DNA of 64,000 bases from Dugong dugon (taxonomy: Eukaryota > Chordata > Mammalia > Sirenia > Dugongidae): contig CM057460.1 of the NCBI GenBank assembly GCA_030035585.1, forward strand, positions 125,720,714 through 125,784,713. The letters are read 5' to 3'. The notes under the pieces were generated by a model. That model had not been told where the DNA came from, ran no database searches, and was given only the letters and a program-made list of their open reading frames with translations. Positions 1-11,039 of this stretch are shown one piece after another. The position numbers were made by a program, and so were the translations under genes. Numbering within the stretch: position 1 is the first letter of the stretch; each line of letters starts with the position of its first letter.

Positions 1-57
1 GCCCAATCAATCCTAAATGGAGTCTGCAGGTCAACAAGTGCTGCCCCCTGCCCCACA

Positions 58-222
58 AACAAAAAAACCCAAACCCGTGGCCATCGAGTCGATTCTGACT
101 CGTAGCGACCCTATAGGACAGAGTAGAACTGCCCCATAGGGTTTCCAAGGGGCGCCTGGTGGATTTGAACTGCTGACATTTTGGTTAGCAGCCATAGCTC
201 TTAATCAGTACACCACCAGGTT
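58..222 (-). mobile_element. AfroSINE, short (deleted) type
   Basis: The tRNA-derived Afrotherian SINE lies in reverse. Read on the minus strand it has a degenerate A-box region (gtggtgtactgattaagagc), the 'gctaaccaaaatg' stretch and a B box (cagttcaaatccaccagg). It then runs directly into 'ggaaaccctatggggcag' without the roughly 45-bp middle block seen in longer copies such as 43079-43249. The tail 'gactcgatggccacggg' and an A-rich run complete it. Bases 1-57 upstream show nothing recognisable. Confidence 0.9.
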
Positions 223-1195
223 TTCTGACCCTCCTCCCCCTCACAGGGCCTCCTTATTTTGAGGGTCACTCTTAAATATGAACAGAGAGCCAAGGCATCA
301 CCAATAGTTGAGAAAAACCTCTATCATGAAAAAGACAAACATAAGGAAAAAAGAAAAAGAAATCTAGACGAAACAACTAACATAAAGGGATGTATGAAAA
401 CATTTTTAAAAACCAATAATCTTTAGGGAAATAAGTGAGGATATTACATCTTTATACTCAGGAATACATGTTATAAAAAAGGGTAAATCAAAGAACAAGA
501 TATAACTCTTGGAAATAAAAAATTAATCAAAATAGAACATTCAATAGAAAAGTTGGAGCATAAAGTTAAGAAAACCCTCCTTGAGCTAGCAAAAAAAAAA
601 AAAAAAAAGACACAGCACTAAAAAAACAGGAAAGAAAAGATAAGTAACATAGAGGATGACTCCAAGAAGGCCAATATCTAAACAAAATGATTTCTAGAGG
701 AAGAAAAGAGAAAATAGGAGGAGGAAGGCATGAAGTAATATGGAGAGAAAATTTCCCAACACTATATAAAACAAAAATATCTAGATCGAAAGTGTCCATA
801 AAAGGATCCAATGAAATAAGACTCACACTAAAGTACATAATTGTAAGACTTCAGAGTTCCTGGGAAAAAAAAGAAGAGCCTAACAGTTCCCAAAGAGATA
901 GTGTGGGGAGAGCCATTTACAAAGAATTGGGCATCTGAGAAGAATAGAATTATTCAACAGCTACAATCAATATTAAAGACCAATAAAAGAGTGCCTTCAA
1001 ATATTTGAAGGAAAATTAGTTTCACCTAGACTTCAAAACCTTGTCAAAGTATGATTCCATAGAATGGATAAAATAAAAACCATTTCAGAAAGGTAAGAAC
1101 TCTAAAATACCACCTCTGTTTCTTCTTTTAAAAAACAACTGGAAGACTTAAAATTGTCTTATGAGAAATTCCATTGAGGTCAACTAAAACAGCTG
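223..1195 (+). mobile_element. Ancient L1 (L1M-type) ORF1 relic
   Basis: A-rich sequence follows the order of an old mammalian L1 ORF1: 'aggaaagaaaagataag', 'gaaaatttcccaacac', a 'gtacataattgtaagacttcagag' block, the C-terminal part and a region like 'aatattcaacagctacaatc'. Stops and frameshifts are frequent and no frame exceeds 90 codons. It is an eroded LINE that cannot be translated. The subfamily is uncertain because the match is by recollection of the general L1 ORF1 layout. Confidence 0.6.
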
Positions 1196-1201
1196 TATAA
1201 T

Positions 1202-1270
1202 AAATTATACATATATATATATATATATATATATTTGTATGTATGTATGTAGAGAGAAAAAGAGAGAGAG
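1202..1270. repeat. (AT)n, (TGTA)n and (GA)n microsatellite cluster
   Basis: An AT run of about 13 units at 1209-1234 passes into about four GTAT/TGTA units and then a GA-rich run. This compound simple repeat abuts the 5' edge of the following LTR, so slippage has blurred the LTR boundary. Confidence 0.9.
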
Positions 1271-1762
1271 TCATGGATTGAATTGTGTCCCCCAAAAATA
1301 TCTGTCAAGCTGGTTAGGCCACGATTCCCAGTATCATGTGGTTGTCTTCCATTATGTGATTGATGCAGATTGATGTAATTTTCCTATGTGCTGTAAATCA
1401 TAATCTCTGCCTGTGGTTAATGAGGCAAGATTAGATTATGTCAAAGAGGATTAGGGTGGAATTTAACACTGTTACTCAGGTTGCATCCCTGATCCAATGT
1501 AAAGGGAGTTTCCCCAGGGTATGGCCTACATTACCTTTTATCTTACAAGAGATAAAAGGAGAAGGAAGTGATCGGAGAGTTGGGGACCTCATACTACCAA
1601 GAAAGAAGAGCAGGAGCACGCGTCTCTTGACCCAGGTTCCCTGGGCTAAGAAGCTCTTCAACCAGGGGAAGAGTGATGACAAGGACCTTCCTCCAGAGAC
1701 AACAGAGAGAGAAAGCCTCCCCCTGGAGCTGATGCCCTGAATTTGGAATTGTAGCCCACTAG
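1270..1762 (+). mobile_element. Solo LTR, MaLR-like, 3'-truncated
   Basis: It belongs to the same family as the complete LTR at 8905-9389. It opens with 'tcatggattgaattgtgtcc' and carries the block 'cagagagagaaagcctc' and the stretch 'gagctgatgccctgaattt'. It breaks off at 'ttgtagcccactag', before the terminal 'gactaagaca' region. The RTE element begins at the break, and the missing LTR end is not found on the far side of that RTE. No target duplication can be assigned because both ends are damaged. Confidence 0.75.
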
Positions 1763-4581
1763 ATGCAAACATCCATTAATAGTCAGAATGTGGAATGTAT
1801 GAAGTATGAATCTAGGAAAATTGGAAGTCATCAAAAATGTAGTGGAATGCATAAACATTGATATCCTATGTGTTAGTGAACTGAAATGGACTGGTATTGG
1901 CCATTTTGAATCAGACCATCATATGGTCTACTATTCTGGGAATGACAAATTAAGGAAGAATGGCATTGTGATCATCATCAAAAAGAACAATTCAAGATCT
2001 ATCCTGAAGTACAATGCTGTCAGTGATATGATAATATCTATACGCCTACAAGGAAGACCAGTTAATATGACTTTTACTCAAACGTACACCAACCACTAAG
2101 GCCAAGGATGAAGAAGTTGAAGATTTTTACCAATTTCCATAGTCTTAAATTGATCAAACATGCAATCAAGGTGCACTGATAATTACTAGAGATTGTAATG
2201 TGAAAGTTGGAAACAAAGAAGGATGTGTAGTTGGAAAATATGGCCTTGATGATTGAAATGACACAAGAGATTGCATGATAGAATTTTGCAAGACCAGTGA
2301 CTTCTTCATTGCAAATAACTATTTTCACCAACATAAATGGTGACTACACGTGGACGTTGCCAGATGGAATACACAGGAATCAAATCGTCTACGTCTGTGG
2401 AAAGAGACAACGGAAAGGCTCAATATCATCAGTAAGAACAAGGCCAGGGACCGACTGTGGAACAGACCATCAATTGCTCATATGCAAGTTTAAGTTGAAG
2501 TTGAAGAAAATTAGAACAAATTCATGAGAGCCAAAGTATGACCTTGAGTATATCCCACCTGAATTTAAAGACCATCTCAAGAATAGATTTAATGCATTTA
2601 ACACTAATAACTGAAGACCGGACGGGTTGTGGGATGATATCAAGGACATTATACATGAAGAAAGCAAGAGATCATTAAAAAGACAGGAAAGAAAGAAAAG
2701 ACCAAAATGAATGTCAGAAAACACTGAAATTTGTGCTTGAACATAGAGTGGTGAAAGCTAACGGAAGAAATGATGAAGTAAAAGAGTTGATCAGAAGATT
2801 TCAAAGAGTGACTCAAGAAAACAAGGTAAAGTATTATAACAAAATGTGCAAAGACCTGGAGACAGAAAACCAAAAGGGAATAACACTCTCAAGCTGAAAG
2901 AACTAAAGAAAAAATTCAAGCCTAGAGTTGCAATAGTGAAGAATTCTATGGGGAAAATATTAATCAATGCAAGAAAAAGATGATGGAAGGAATACAGAGA
3001 GTCAGTACACCAAAAAGAATTAGTCAACATTCAACCATTTAGGGAGGTAGCAAATGATCAAGAACCGATAGTATTGAAGGAAGAGGTCTAAGCTGCACTG
3101 AAGGCAGTGGCAAAATACAAGGTTTCAGGAATTGATGAACTACCAATTGAGATGTTTCAACAAATGGATGCAGCACTGGAGGTGCTCACTCATCCATGCC
3201 AAGAAATTTGGAAGACAGCAACCTGGCCAACCGACTGGAAAAGATACATATTTGTACCCATTTCAAAGAAAAGTGATCCAACAAAATGCAGAAATGAGCG
3301 AACAATATCATTAATATCACACATAAGTAAAATTTTGCTGAAGATCATTCAAAAGCGGTTGCAGCAGTATATCGACAAGGAACTGCCAGAAATTCAAGCT
3401 GGATTCAGAAGAGGACGTGGAACAAGGGATACCATTACTGATGTCAGATTGATCATAGCTGAAAGCAGAGAATACCAGAAAGATGTCTACCTGTGTTTTG
3501 TTGGCTATGCAAAGGCATTCGACTGTGTGGATCATAGCAAATTATGAATAACATTGCGAAGAACGGGAATTCCAGAACACTTAATTGTGCTCATGTGGAA
3601 CCTGTACATAGACCAAGAGGGAGTCATTCGAATAGAACAAGGGGATACCGTGTGGTTTAAAGTCAAGAAAGATGTGTGTCAGGGTTGTATCCTTTCACCG
3701 TACTTACTCAATCTGTATGCTGAGCAAATAATCTGAGAAGCTGGACTATATGAAGAAGAACATGGCATCAGGATTTGAGGAAGACTCATTAACAACCTGT
3801 GATATGCAGATGACACAACCTTGCTTGCTGAAAGTGAAGAGGACTTGAAGCACTTACTGATGAAGATCAAAGACCACAGCTTTCAGTATGGATTACACCT
3901 CAACATAAAGAAAACAAAAATTCTCACAACTGGACCAATAAGCAACATCATGATAAATCAAGAAAATATTGAAGTTGTCAAGGATTTCATTTTACTTGAA
4001 TCCACAATCAATGCCCATGGAAGCAGTAGTCAAGAAATCAAAGGACGAATTGTGTTGGACAAATCTGCTGCAAAAGATCTCTTTAAAGTGTTACAAGCAA
4101 AGATGTCACTTTAAGGGCTAAGGTGCTCCTGACCCAAGCCATAGCATTTTCAATCGCCTCATATGCATGCAAAAGCTGGACAATGAATAAGGAAAACCGA
4201 AGAAGAATTGATGCCTTTGAATTGTGGTGTTGGTGAAGAATACTGAATATATCATGGACTGCCAGAAGAATGAACAAATCTGGCTTGGAAGAAGTACTGC
4301 CAGAATGTTTCTTAGAAGCAAGGATGGCGAGACTTCGTCTCATTTACTTTGGACATATTATCAGGAGGGATCAGTCCCTGGAGAAGGACATCGTGCTTGG
4401 TAAAGTAGAGAGTCAACGAAAAGGAGGAACACCCTCAAGGAGATGAATTGACGCAGTGGCTACAATGGGCTCCAGCATATTAGCAATTGTGAGGATAACG
4501 TAGGACCGGGCAGTGTTTCGTTCTGTTATACACGGGGTCGCTATGAGTTGGAAGTGACTCAACGGCATCTAACAACTACAC
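1763..4581 (+). mobile_element. RTE/BovB-type LINE, degenerate copy
   Basis: A non-LTR retrotransposon encoding an APE-type endonuclease followed by reverse transcriptase. Visible fragments are an endonuclease N-terminus (1806-2099, with 'LSELKWTG'-like and 'SDHHMVYYSGND' stretches), RT block 1-3 (3107-3547, 'GFRRGRGTRDTITDVRLI', 'YAKAFDCVDHSKL'), RT block 4 (3554-3736) and a YADD catalytic box at about 3808 preceded by a stop. The C-terminal piece lies at 3821-4114. Many stops and frame changes separate them, so no protein can be made. The element is 5'-truncated compared with the copy at 49464. It ends in the family's 'ggcatctaacaac' tail at about 4575. The family looks like the Afrotherian RTE; the exact subfamily was not checked. 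Confidence 0.9.
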
Positions 4582-4966
4582 TTCCCTAATAAACCCCGTA
4601 ACTGTGAGTATGATCTGTGAGTTCTGTGTGCCTATTGCAATGAATTATCAAACCCAACAGAGAAGTAGAGAGTGCCTCGGGAGGGATAGTAGGTGTCAGA
4701 ATTGGTGAAAAAGTTGGAGGGTAGAGGCATGTCTGACCTCTGCCTCAGGAATCAGCTTTGGGTTTGTTCATCTTTATTCTCTTTCCCTCTTGTGATGTTA
4801 GAGGTGGTCAGATGCCTCTGCCACACCATTTTTACACCTTCGTTCATACCATTCAGATATATGAACCACCCATTCACGAGACAGTTCATATGGTACTGTT
4901 CACCTTCAATTACAAGAGACCCATATGTTTATAGGACTAAGCAATTTTAGCAGATGTACAAGTAAC
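4582..4966. other. Unassigned sequence with LTR-like look
   Basis: It starts with 'cttccctaataaacccc' and continues with 'gtgagtatgatctgtgag'. An AATAAA within a short 3' terminus resembles the end of some LTRs. I cannot match it to any other copy in the window. An 85-codon open frame at 4693-4950 has no recognisable features. Confidence 0.3.
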
Positions 4967-5147
4967 TAAATGAAAACCTAGTGGCAGTGGTTAAGTGCTA
5001 TGGCTGCTGACCAAAAGGTTGGCAGTTCGAATCCACCAGGAACTCCTTGGAAACTCTATGGGACAGTTCTACTCTGTCTTGTAGGGTCACTATGAGTCTG
5101 AATTGACACAATGGCAACGAGTGTGGTTTTTTTTGTTTTTATTTTTT
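4967..5147 (+). mobile_element. AfroSINE, short (deleted) type
   Basis: Sense copy with A box (ctagtggcagtggttaagtg), 'gctgaccaaaaggttggcag', B box 'gttcgaatccaccagg', then 'aactccttggaaactctatg' without the 45-bp middle block. The tail 'tatgagtctgaattgac' is followed by a T-rich end. Flanks carry a probable target duplication: atgtacaagtaa at 4954-4965 and atgtacaaataa at 5149-5160 (11 of 12 match). Confidence 0.9.
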
Positions 5148-5215
5148 AATGTACAAATAAACCTCAGACCTAGCTACCAACTTTATTAGGAGGGCAAGGC
5201 AAATATCAGCTCAGA

Positions 5216-5626
5216 AGTAAGAAACTATCTGTCTTCAATAGTTGGATGTGAATGGTCATATCCAAGGCTATCTGATTACCACCACCACCCTTCAGTCATG
5301 GCTTGCATGTTGCTATGGTGCTGGAAGCTATGCCACCTATATCTCAAATACCAGTAGGGTCACTCACGGTGGATAAGCTTCAGTGGAACTTCCAGACTAA
5401 GATAAACTAGGAGGAAAGGCCTAGCAATCTACTTCTGAAAATTAGTCAATGAAAACCTTACGGATCACAACAGAATATCGTGTAATACAGTGCTGGAAGA
5501 TGAGCCTCTTATGTTGGAAGCCACTCAAAATACACAGTGGCCACAACAATGGACTCATTGTTTCATTCTGTCGTACATGGGGTTGCCATGAATGGGAGCT
5601 GACTTGACAGCAACCAACAACAACAT
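5216..5626 (+). mobile_element. Non-autonomous RTE deletion derivative
   Basis: Bases up to about 5531 match the 5' untranslated region of the RTE copy at about 49500-49737. Shared landmarks are 'gttgctatggtgctgg', 'ccagactaagataaac' and 'gatgagcctcttatgttgg'. The sequence then switches at 'cactcaaaat' straight to the RTE 3' end ('cacagtggccacaacaatgg', 'tgtttcattctgtcg'). It ends in the family tail 'cagcaaccaacaacaac'. The whole coding region is absent. The 5' boundary is approximate. Confidence 0.75.
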
Positions 5627-6292
5627 GTTAGTTGCATGGAAATGATGCAAATCAGGTCAGTGAGGAAATCAGATCTTTGCACTCCCATTCACCCTCAAAC
5701 CCAATCGAGTTGAATCAGGATGTGACAGGTGGGAGCAGTAAATGAGCAGGCCCAGGTGTTCAGCTGATCTGGAGTCTATTCAGCTTTTTTTTTTTCCCCA
5801 TTCACTTCTCACTTCTATGTTTATACTGCAACTGTTGATGCTTCTGCTTTCAAAGCCTCCTGGCACGTGAGACAGTTATTGCACAAGGGAACAGGGGTTA
5901 TGTCCGAGTGCCTCACGGGCTGTGAGTGGCTAAGTTTTCAAGACAACACAACACTCATCTCATGCTAGATCTGAAAACCACAATGCCAGCCTACAGTGGC
6001 ATGCAGATACCCAGTGGACATGAAACACACCAACTTTCCCCGTATGTCTCAATCTATATGGAGTTTCTCATTTTCTAAGTTGGGCTGAGTTAGAAAATTT
6101 AGACCTGAGTTCTAATTCTAGTTTTTCTTTTACATAGCTCACTTTAATTCCCTAGGCCCCAGTAACCTCAATTGGAACATCTAGTGGTTTGTCTAGGAAA
6201 CCACTAACATCCCTCCCTGCTCTGTCATCCTGTGGGGCTGCACTTCTGGTGTCAGTTGCTATCCAGGTGCTGGACCTCAGAAAATATTCTCT
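5627..6292. other. No recognisable feature
   Basis: Apparently unique sequence. I see no repeat, RNA gene or coding signal. A short T-run lies at about 5787. Confidence 0.4.
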
Positions 6293-6442
6293 CTGGGTCT
6301 CTTCCATTTCCTCATTTGTAAAAGTCAAGCCAATACAATAAGCATCTCACAAGAAGGTTGTGTGTTTTATGTGAGACAATGCCATGGAAGCACACGGCAC
6401 AGTGAGTACATACAGTAGGAACTTAATAAATGTTAGTTTCCA
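6293..6442 (+). repeat. MIR SINE fragment
   Basis: The core and 3' half of a MIR can be read: 'tttcctcatttgtaaaagtc', then 'cacagtgagtacatacagta' and 'gaacttaataaatgttag'. It is strongly diverged, as expected for this ancient family. Confidence 0.75.
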
Positions 6443-7245
6443 ATACCTCCAAGAGTCTCCATCTGTGAAAGAGGAAAGATACTTGCCCACCTAGCTTGTG
6501 AAAATTCAGGTAAGCTATGGAATGGTCTGGAAAGTGCTTGGAATTAAGAAAAGCATATGCAAATGACAGGAATTATTGTTATGCAGAGTTTAAGGCAGAG
6601 CAGATTTGGTGTGCCCGATTAATTCATTAAACAGACTAAAACCATAAATAGAGAAATCTGTTTAAACCCCTGGACTTGCCTCGGAGAGATTAAAAGAGAG
6701 AAGGCAAAGGAGGAATCCCAGATGGTTCCCAGGCTTGCTCAGCCCAAAATACGGGCCTAGGGGAGTAAGGGAGCCTGAAAGAGGGGCAGGGGAGATAAAG
6801 TGACTGTTGGAGGAGGGGGAGCTGCCAAAGCCAAGGGAGCAGCTGGGAAAAGAGGTGATGACAGTTGAAGCAGAGGGGTTATTTCAGAACTGCTTGCTGT
6901 GGCTTAAAGAGAGTTTTGGCTCTTGTTAAAATGAGTGGAAGGAGCTAGAGGGAATTCTGCTTCCCTTGTTATGAAAAAGGGTGAAGAGGGGAATCACCAC
7001 ATAAGATCTTGTGCCTGTTTCAGCTTAGCGGTCCTACAGAAAACAGGCACTCAGACGATTGTTTATGCAATGGGTCTTCACATGGGAACCCAGAGGAAGC
7101 AGGAGTCCTGCGCTGGACAGAGAGACCAAGCTATTGGGCAGAAATTGGACTTGGCTACAGATTTTTTTTTCTATGTTATGAAAAATCTCACACGTCTAGC
7201 ACAGTTGAAAGCACTTTCCAGTGAACACCAGTATAACCCCACCTA
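6443..7245. other. No recognisable feature
   Basis: Purine-rich, probably unique sequence. Overlapping open frames of 103 and 71 codons at 6935-7246 have no recognisable domain, no codon periodicity I can see and no splice context. I treat them as chance. Confidence 0.4.
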
Positions 7246-7249
7246 GAGT

Positions 7250-7545
7250 CTCTCATTTACTATACTTTCTTCATCACATACCTATCATCCCTCTATCCAT
7301 CCATTACTCCATCTTATTTTTTGTGCATTTCAAAGCAAAATTACAGATAACAATACACTTCCCCCTAAATACTTCAGCATGCATGTCATTAACTAGAGCT
7401 CAGTATTTGTTTACAGAAATCTCCTTCTGATATAAAAATTACATACTATGAAATGCACAAATATTAAGTCTACAAGAGCTAAGTTTTAACAAATACGTGT
7501 GCCTGTGTAACCCAAACCCTTATCAAGATATAGAACATCAAGTCA
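7250..7545. mobile_element. Ancient L1 3'-region relic
   Basis: Blocks typical of old L1 3' regions, read in the antisense-looking direction: 'cttcagcatgcatgtcatta', 'gaaatgcacaaatattaag' and 'taacccaaacccttatcaag' followed by 'atatagaacatca'. The subfamily and the true strand are uncertain. Confidence 0.55.
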
Positions 7546-7734
7546 CAGCAGGCTTGGCTACAGACTTGCTACAGCTAGGTGACCTTGGACAAGTCCCTGC
7601 TTAATCTTGATCCCAGCATGTCCCAAGCTTTTCTGATCACAGAACCCTTTTTCCAAGTGGCACATCCAAAAATGCTTAGAAAATTAAGCCAAAATGGAAT
7701 ATTAAACACTATTTAGATCAAGCTGCCATAGTAC

Positions 7735-7975
7735 AGTCGAAGAAACCTGGGGGCTGGAGATGTTATTTATCCTAGGTCACTAAGCTTGTGGCTCCATGAT
7801 AACAAGAAATTAATGTTTATGAAGCAATCTCTTTGAACCAGGAAATATGCTAGGTGTTGTATGTATGAACCCTCACCACAACCTGCTTCAGAGGGTTGTT
7901 CTAAAGATGAAATAAGATTACATGTAGGAGTGCCTGGCATTGTGCCTGGCACAGAGGAGGCACCAGAAAAATAAC
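7735..7975. repeat. MIR fragments in both orientations
   Basis: The first part, to about 7890, reads as an inverted MIR ('cctaggtcactaagcttgtg', 'ccctcaccacaacctgc'). The second part reads forward ('gttgttctaaagatgaaat', 'tgcctggcattgtgcctgg'). Either two insertions or one rearranged copy would explain this. Confidence 0.55.
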
Positions 7976-8034
7976 ATTTCTTTTCTCCTCTGCCCCACAG
8001 TTACATTTTAACATGTTCATACTACTAAGAAAGC

Positions 8035-8185
8035 AAATGCACCTCCTTTATCTCATCTGGTATCACAATAAGCCTGTGAGATAGATAGGAGAGGTATTTT
8101 CAATATACCCTTTACAGGCGATTATATGTAAATAATCATTACTAGTAAATAATGATGGCACCAGGACTCAGACCCAGTCTACTGA
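8035..8185 (-). repeat. MIR fragment
   Basis: Reverse-strand MIR core with 'cacaataagcctgtgagat' and a following 'ttacaggcgatta' segment, ending near 'caggactcagacccagtc'. Diverged. Confidence 0.55.
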
Positions 8186-8479
8186 CCCCAAATACCTTCA
8201 AGCAGCCTTATAGAGATTCAGGTGTTTTTGCCATGTTCCTCCCAGACCATCAGGGACTAGAGTGGACAGGCAATTTGGAAATGCTAAGGATTTGCATTTG
8301 ACTCTCATTTTCCCAGTAGTTATATTTTATTAAGTACTCATAAACACTGAATTAGTGAATACCAAACCAGCTTGTTCAACAGCATCAGGAAAATTTTCAC
8401 CTCTCTGTGCATGTCTGCCAGTAACCCTAAAAGCACTGAGAGTATTTTCAGTGAATAAATGAGTTTTGCTAATACAGAG

Positions 8480-8850
8480 CCCTCAGATAATGAGGACTGG
8501 TTCCAAGTGACAGAAACTCAATTTGAATTGACTAAAGCAAAGGAAATTTATTGGCTCCAGGACAGAAAATTCTGGTAGTGACCGAACTTTAGGCATTGCA
8601 TTTCTTGATTCATGGTTTCATGTGATGTTGCCAGGGAATTTGGAGCACACGGGTCATTCTCCCCTCCTCCCTCCAGTTTCCTCTTGTCTTGGCTCCATTC
8701 TCAGGCAGCATCCACTCTCATGGAGGCAAGATGGCCACCAGCAGATCCTGGTTTACATTCATGCAGGTTAGCAATCTCAGAAAATGAGATTGCAATCATC
8801 TGGAAAACATCCAAAGCTTCAGTTGTATTGAATCAGTTTATTTCATGTGC
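8480..8850. repeat. Unnamed diverged interspersed repeat
   Basis: A core 'actaaagcaaaggaaattta' plus 'ttggctcc', preceded by 'gtgacagaaactcaatttg', resembles two other places in the window (about 24700 and 48950). The family name is not known to me. The 82-codon frame inside it (8612-8860) is not supported as coding. Confidence 0.4.
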
Positions 8851-8904
8851 CCATCCTTGAAACAATCAGTATTTGAAGAAGGATGGAATCTATTGATTGG
8901 CCAC

Positions 8905-9389
8905 TGTCATGGGTTGGGTTGTGTCCCCCAGAAATATCTGTCAGCTTGGCTGGGTCATGATTCCCAGTGTTGTATGATTGTGTAATCTGATGTGATTTCC
9001 TTACGTGTTGTAAAGTCTATCACTGTGATGAGGTTATGCTGATGAGGTTGACAAGATTAGATAGTGTCTTAATGCAATCTCTTTTGAGATATAAAAGACA
9101 GAAGCGAGCAGAGACACATGGGAACCTCACACCCCCGAGAAAGCAGTGCTGGGAGCGGAGCGCGTCTCTTGGACCTGAGGTTCCTGCACAGAGAAGCTCC
9201 CAGACCAAGGGAAGACTGATGCATCACCAGGACCTTCCTTTAGAGCCAACAGAGAGAGAAAGCCTTCTTCTGGAGCTGATGCCCTGAATTTGGACTTGTA
9301 GCCTACTGGACTGCGAGAGAATAAACTTCTCTTGTTAAAACCATCCACTTGTGGTATTTCTGTTAGAGCAGCACTAGATGACTAAGACA
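8905..9389 (+). mobile_element. Complete solo LTR, MaLR-like family
   Basis: A 485-bp LTR runs from TGTCATGG to GACTAAGACA, so it has the canonical TG...CA ends. A perfect 5-bp target duplication GCCAC lies at 8900-8904 and 9390-9394. Inside are 'gagatataaaagacagaag' (a TATA-like box at about 9090), and 'agagaataaacttctcttg' with the AATAAA polyadenylation signal at about 9321. The two ends resemble MaLR LTRs, but the middle does not resemble any I know. It is the best reference copy for the four other members of the family here. Confidence 0.88.
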
Positions 9390-9624
9390 GCCACAAAGGG
9401 TTATCGGCCACTACTATAACCATGGGTGGGTCAGCTCCTCCAGAACTCAGTGACCTAAAAGGAAGGGAGGTATGGTGCCCCTAGGAAAATCAAGGTGCTA
9501 TTATTAGAGGAAAGGGGAAGTGAATGCTAGACAGCAAAAACTGGTTAACAAAAACAAGATTAACAAATTTAGTTGGTGACCTGAATCAACGTGAATTGTT
9601 GAAAGTGGGTTTCCTAGAATAGTA

Positions 9625-9770
9625 GCTGCCAGATGTGGGTGATCATTCATATTTCTTACAGAATTGTTTCAATATAGATTTCATAGCCCCACCCAGCACT
9701 ACTGAATCAGAACCCTGGCTGTCAGGGATCTATGTTTTAAAGTCCTTGGGTGACTCTAATGGATAGCTTT
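9625..9770. repeat. MER5-like hAT relic
   Basis: The text 'tttcatagccccacccag' followed by 'ctactgaatcagaaccctgg' corresponds to the inner part of MER5-type non-autonomous hAT transposons. It is diverged and has no clear ends. Confidence 0.45.
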
Positions 9771-9854
9771 TAAAAGCAATTGTACAAAAAGGTAAAATTG
9801 TTTAGGAAGAGGCCTGGTCATGGGAAGATTCCCCCTGTAGAAAGGGCTAAATGC

Positions 9855-10022
9855 CCAGGTTCTCAACCTTGGTTGCATTTTAAAATTACCTGGAGAACTT
9901 TTCAAAGCCATGGGCCCTGTGGACGAATTAAATTAGAATCTCTGTGGGTGATGCCCAAGCATCATTCTTTATAAGCTCCCCAAGTGATTCTAGCATGTAG
10001 TTGGTGTTAAGAACCCTTGGTT
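9855..10022 (+). mobile_element. MER5-like non-autonomous hAT element
   Basis: It opens with 'aggttctcaaccttggttgc', continues with 'taaaattacctggagaac', 'gggtgatgcccaagcatc' and 'ctccccaagtgattctagc', and closes with 'gttaagaacccttgg'. This is the order of a MER5-type element with near-palindromic ends. Confidence 0.6.
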
Positions 10023-11039
10023 TAAGTTCTCATCAGAGGCTTACAATTCATACCTACAAGAGGAAGCTCAAACTACAACTCATCAGGGTAAAATCCAGCT
10101 GAAGCTCCCAATGCCTCTTATAGCCACTGAGAAAATGATGAACAGCTCCCCAATTCCCTAATTTAATAAAAGATTTGTAGTTAAAAGGTCAATTCCTTCA
10201 TGTGTTGCCCTTCTCAGAAAACATACTTGATTTCCCAAAGGAACCTTCAGTGCTTAAGCCCAGGGATCTAACAGGAGGGTCCCCACATAACTATGGTCCA
10301 TTCCCCTTTCCCCCAGGATGCCAGGTGCTGTGTTCTGCACCCCTTGCAGCACTCCTTCACTTCCCTCAGAGATTTTCTGGCGTCAGTGAAATTTTTAATA
10401 ACACTTCCATTTTTTTTTCAAAGGAATCCCTGTAATGGTGGCCATTCTGAATGCCAGGCCATGAAGGTGCTACTTTTGTTCACACGGGCCTTGTGGTCAT
10501 CATTTCTACTGTGGTGGGGCATAAGAGGTAGGACATGAAAGAGCACTTGCTCACAGTTTCTGTTTTTCTAAGCATAGATAACAGAAATTGGAAAGACTTG
10601 TGGCAAAAATTAGAAGAAGTCAGCAAAGTTTATCTGGTCTCCCAGCCTCTTATTTTGGCTCTCTTCCTCTATGGTCTTTCCCTTCCCCTCTGGCAGGTCT
10701 CCAGTGACTTCCTCCTTTTATAACACCCTCACTGGTAGGAACTCAGGAAGAGAGCAAAGAAAGGAAGGACTTCAGAGAGGATAGAGCCCAGGGAAGCTCA
10801 GCACAGTTGCCAGAGGGCAATGGCAGAGCCAAGGAAAACCCAGGAGTTGAGAAGTAAGAACCAGGACAAGTGACAAGTGACTTTGTATGGGTTGATGTTG
10901 CTAGCGATCAAACATAAAAATGATATCAGAGACGATTACTACTGAAAAGCAAATTACAGATTATGCAAAACTCAGTAAGTGCGAAGAAAAGAACTAAAAA
11001 TGCATTTTGGCTGGATAAAACTGATAGTAATTAGAAAGT
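10023..11039. other. No recognisable feature
   Basis: Probably unique sequence. Overlapping frames at 10202-10538 (77 and 81 codons) show no domain, and I do not support them as genes. Confidence 0.4.
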
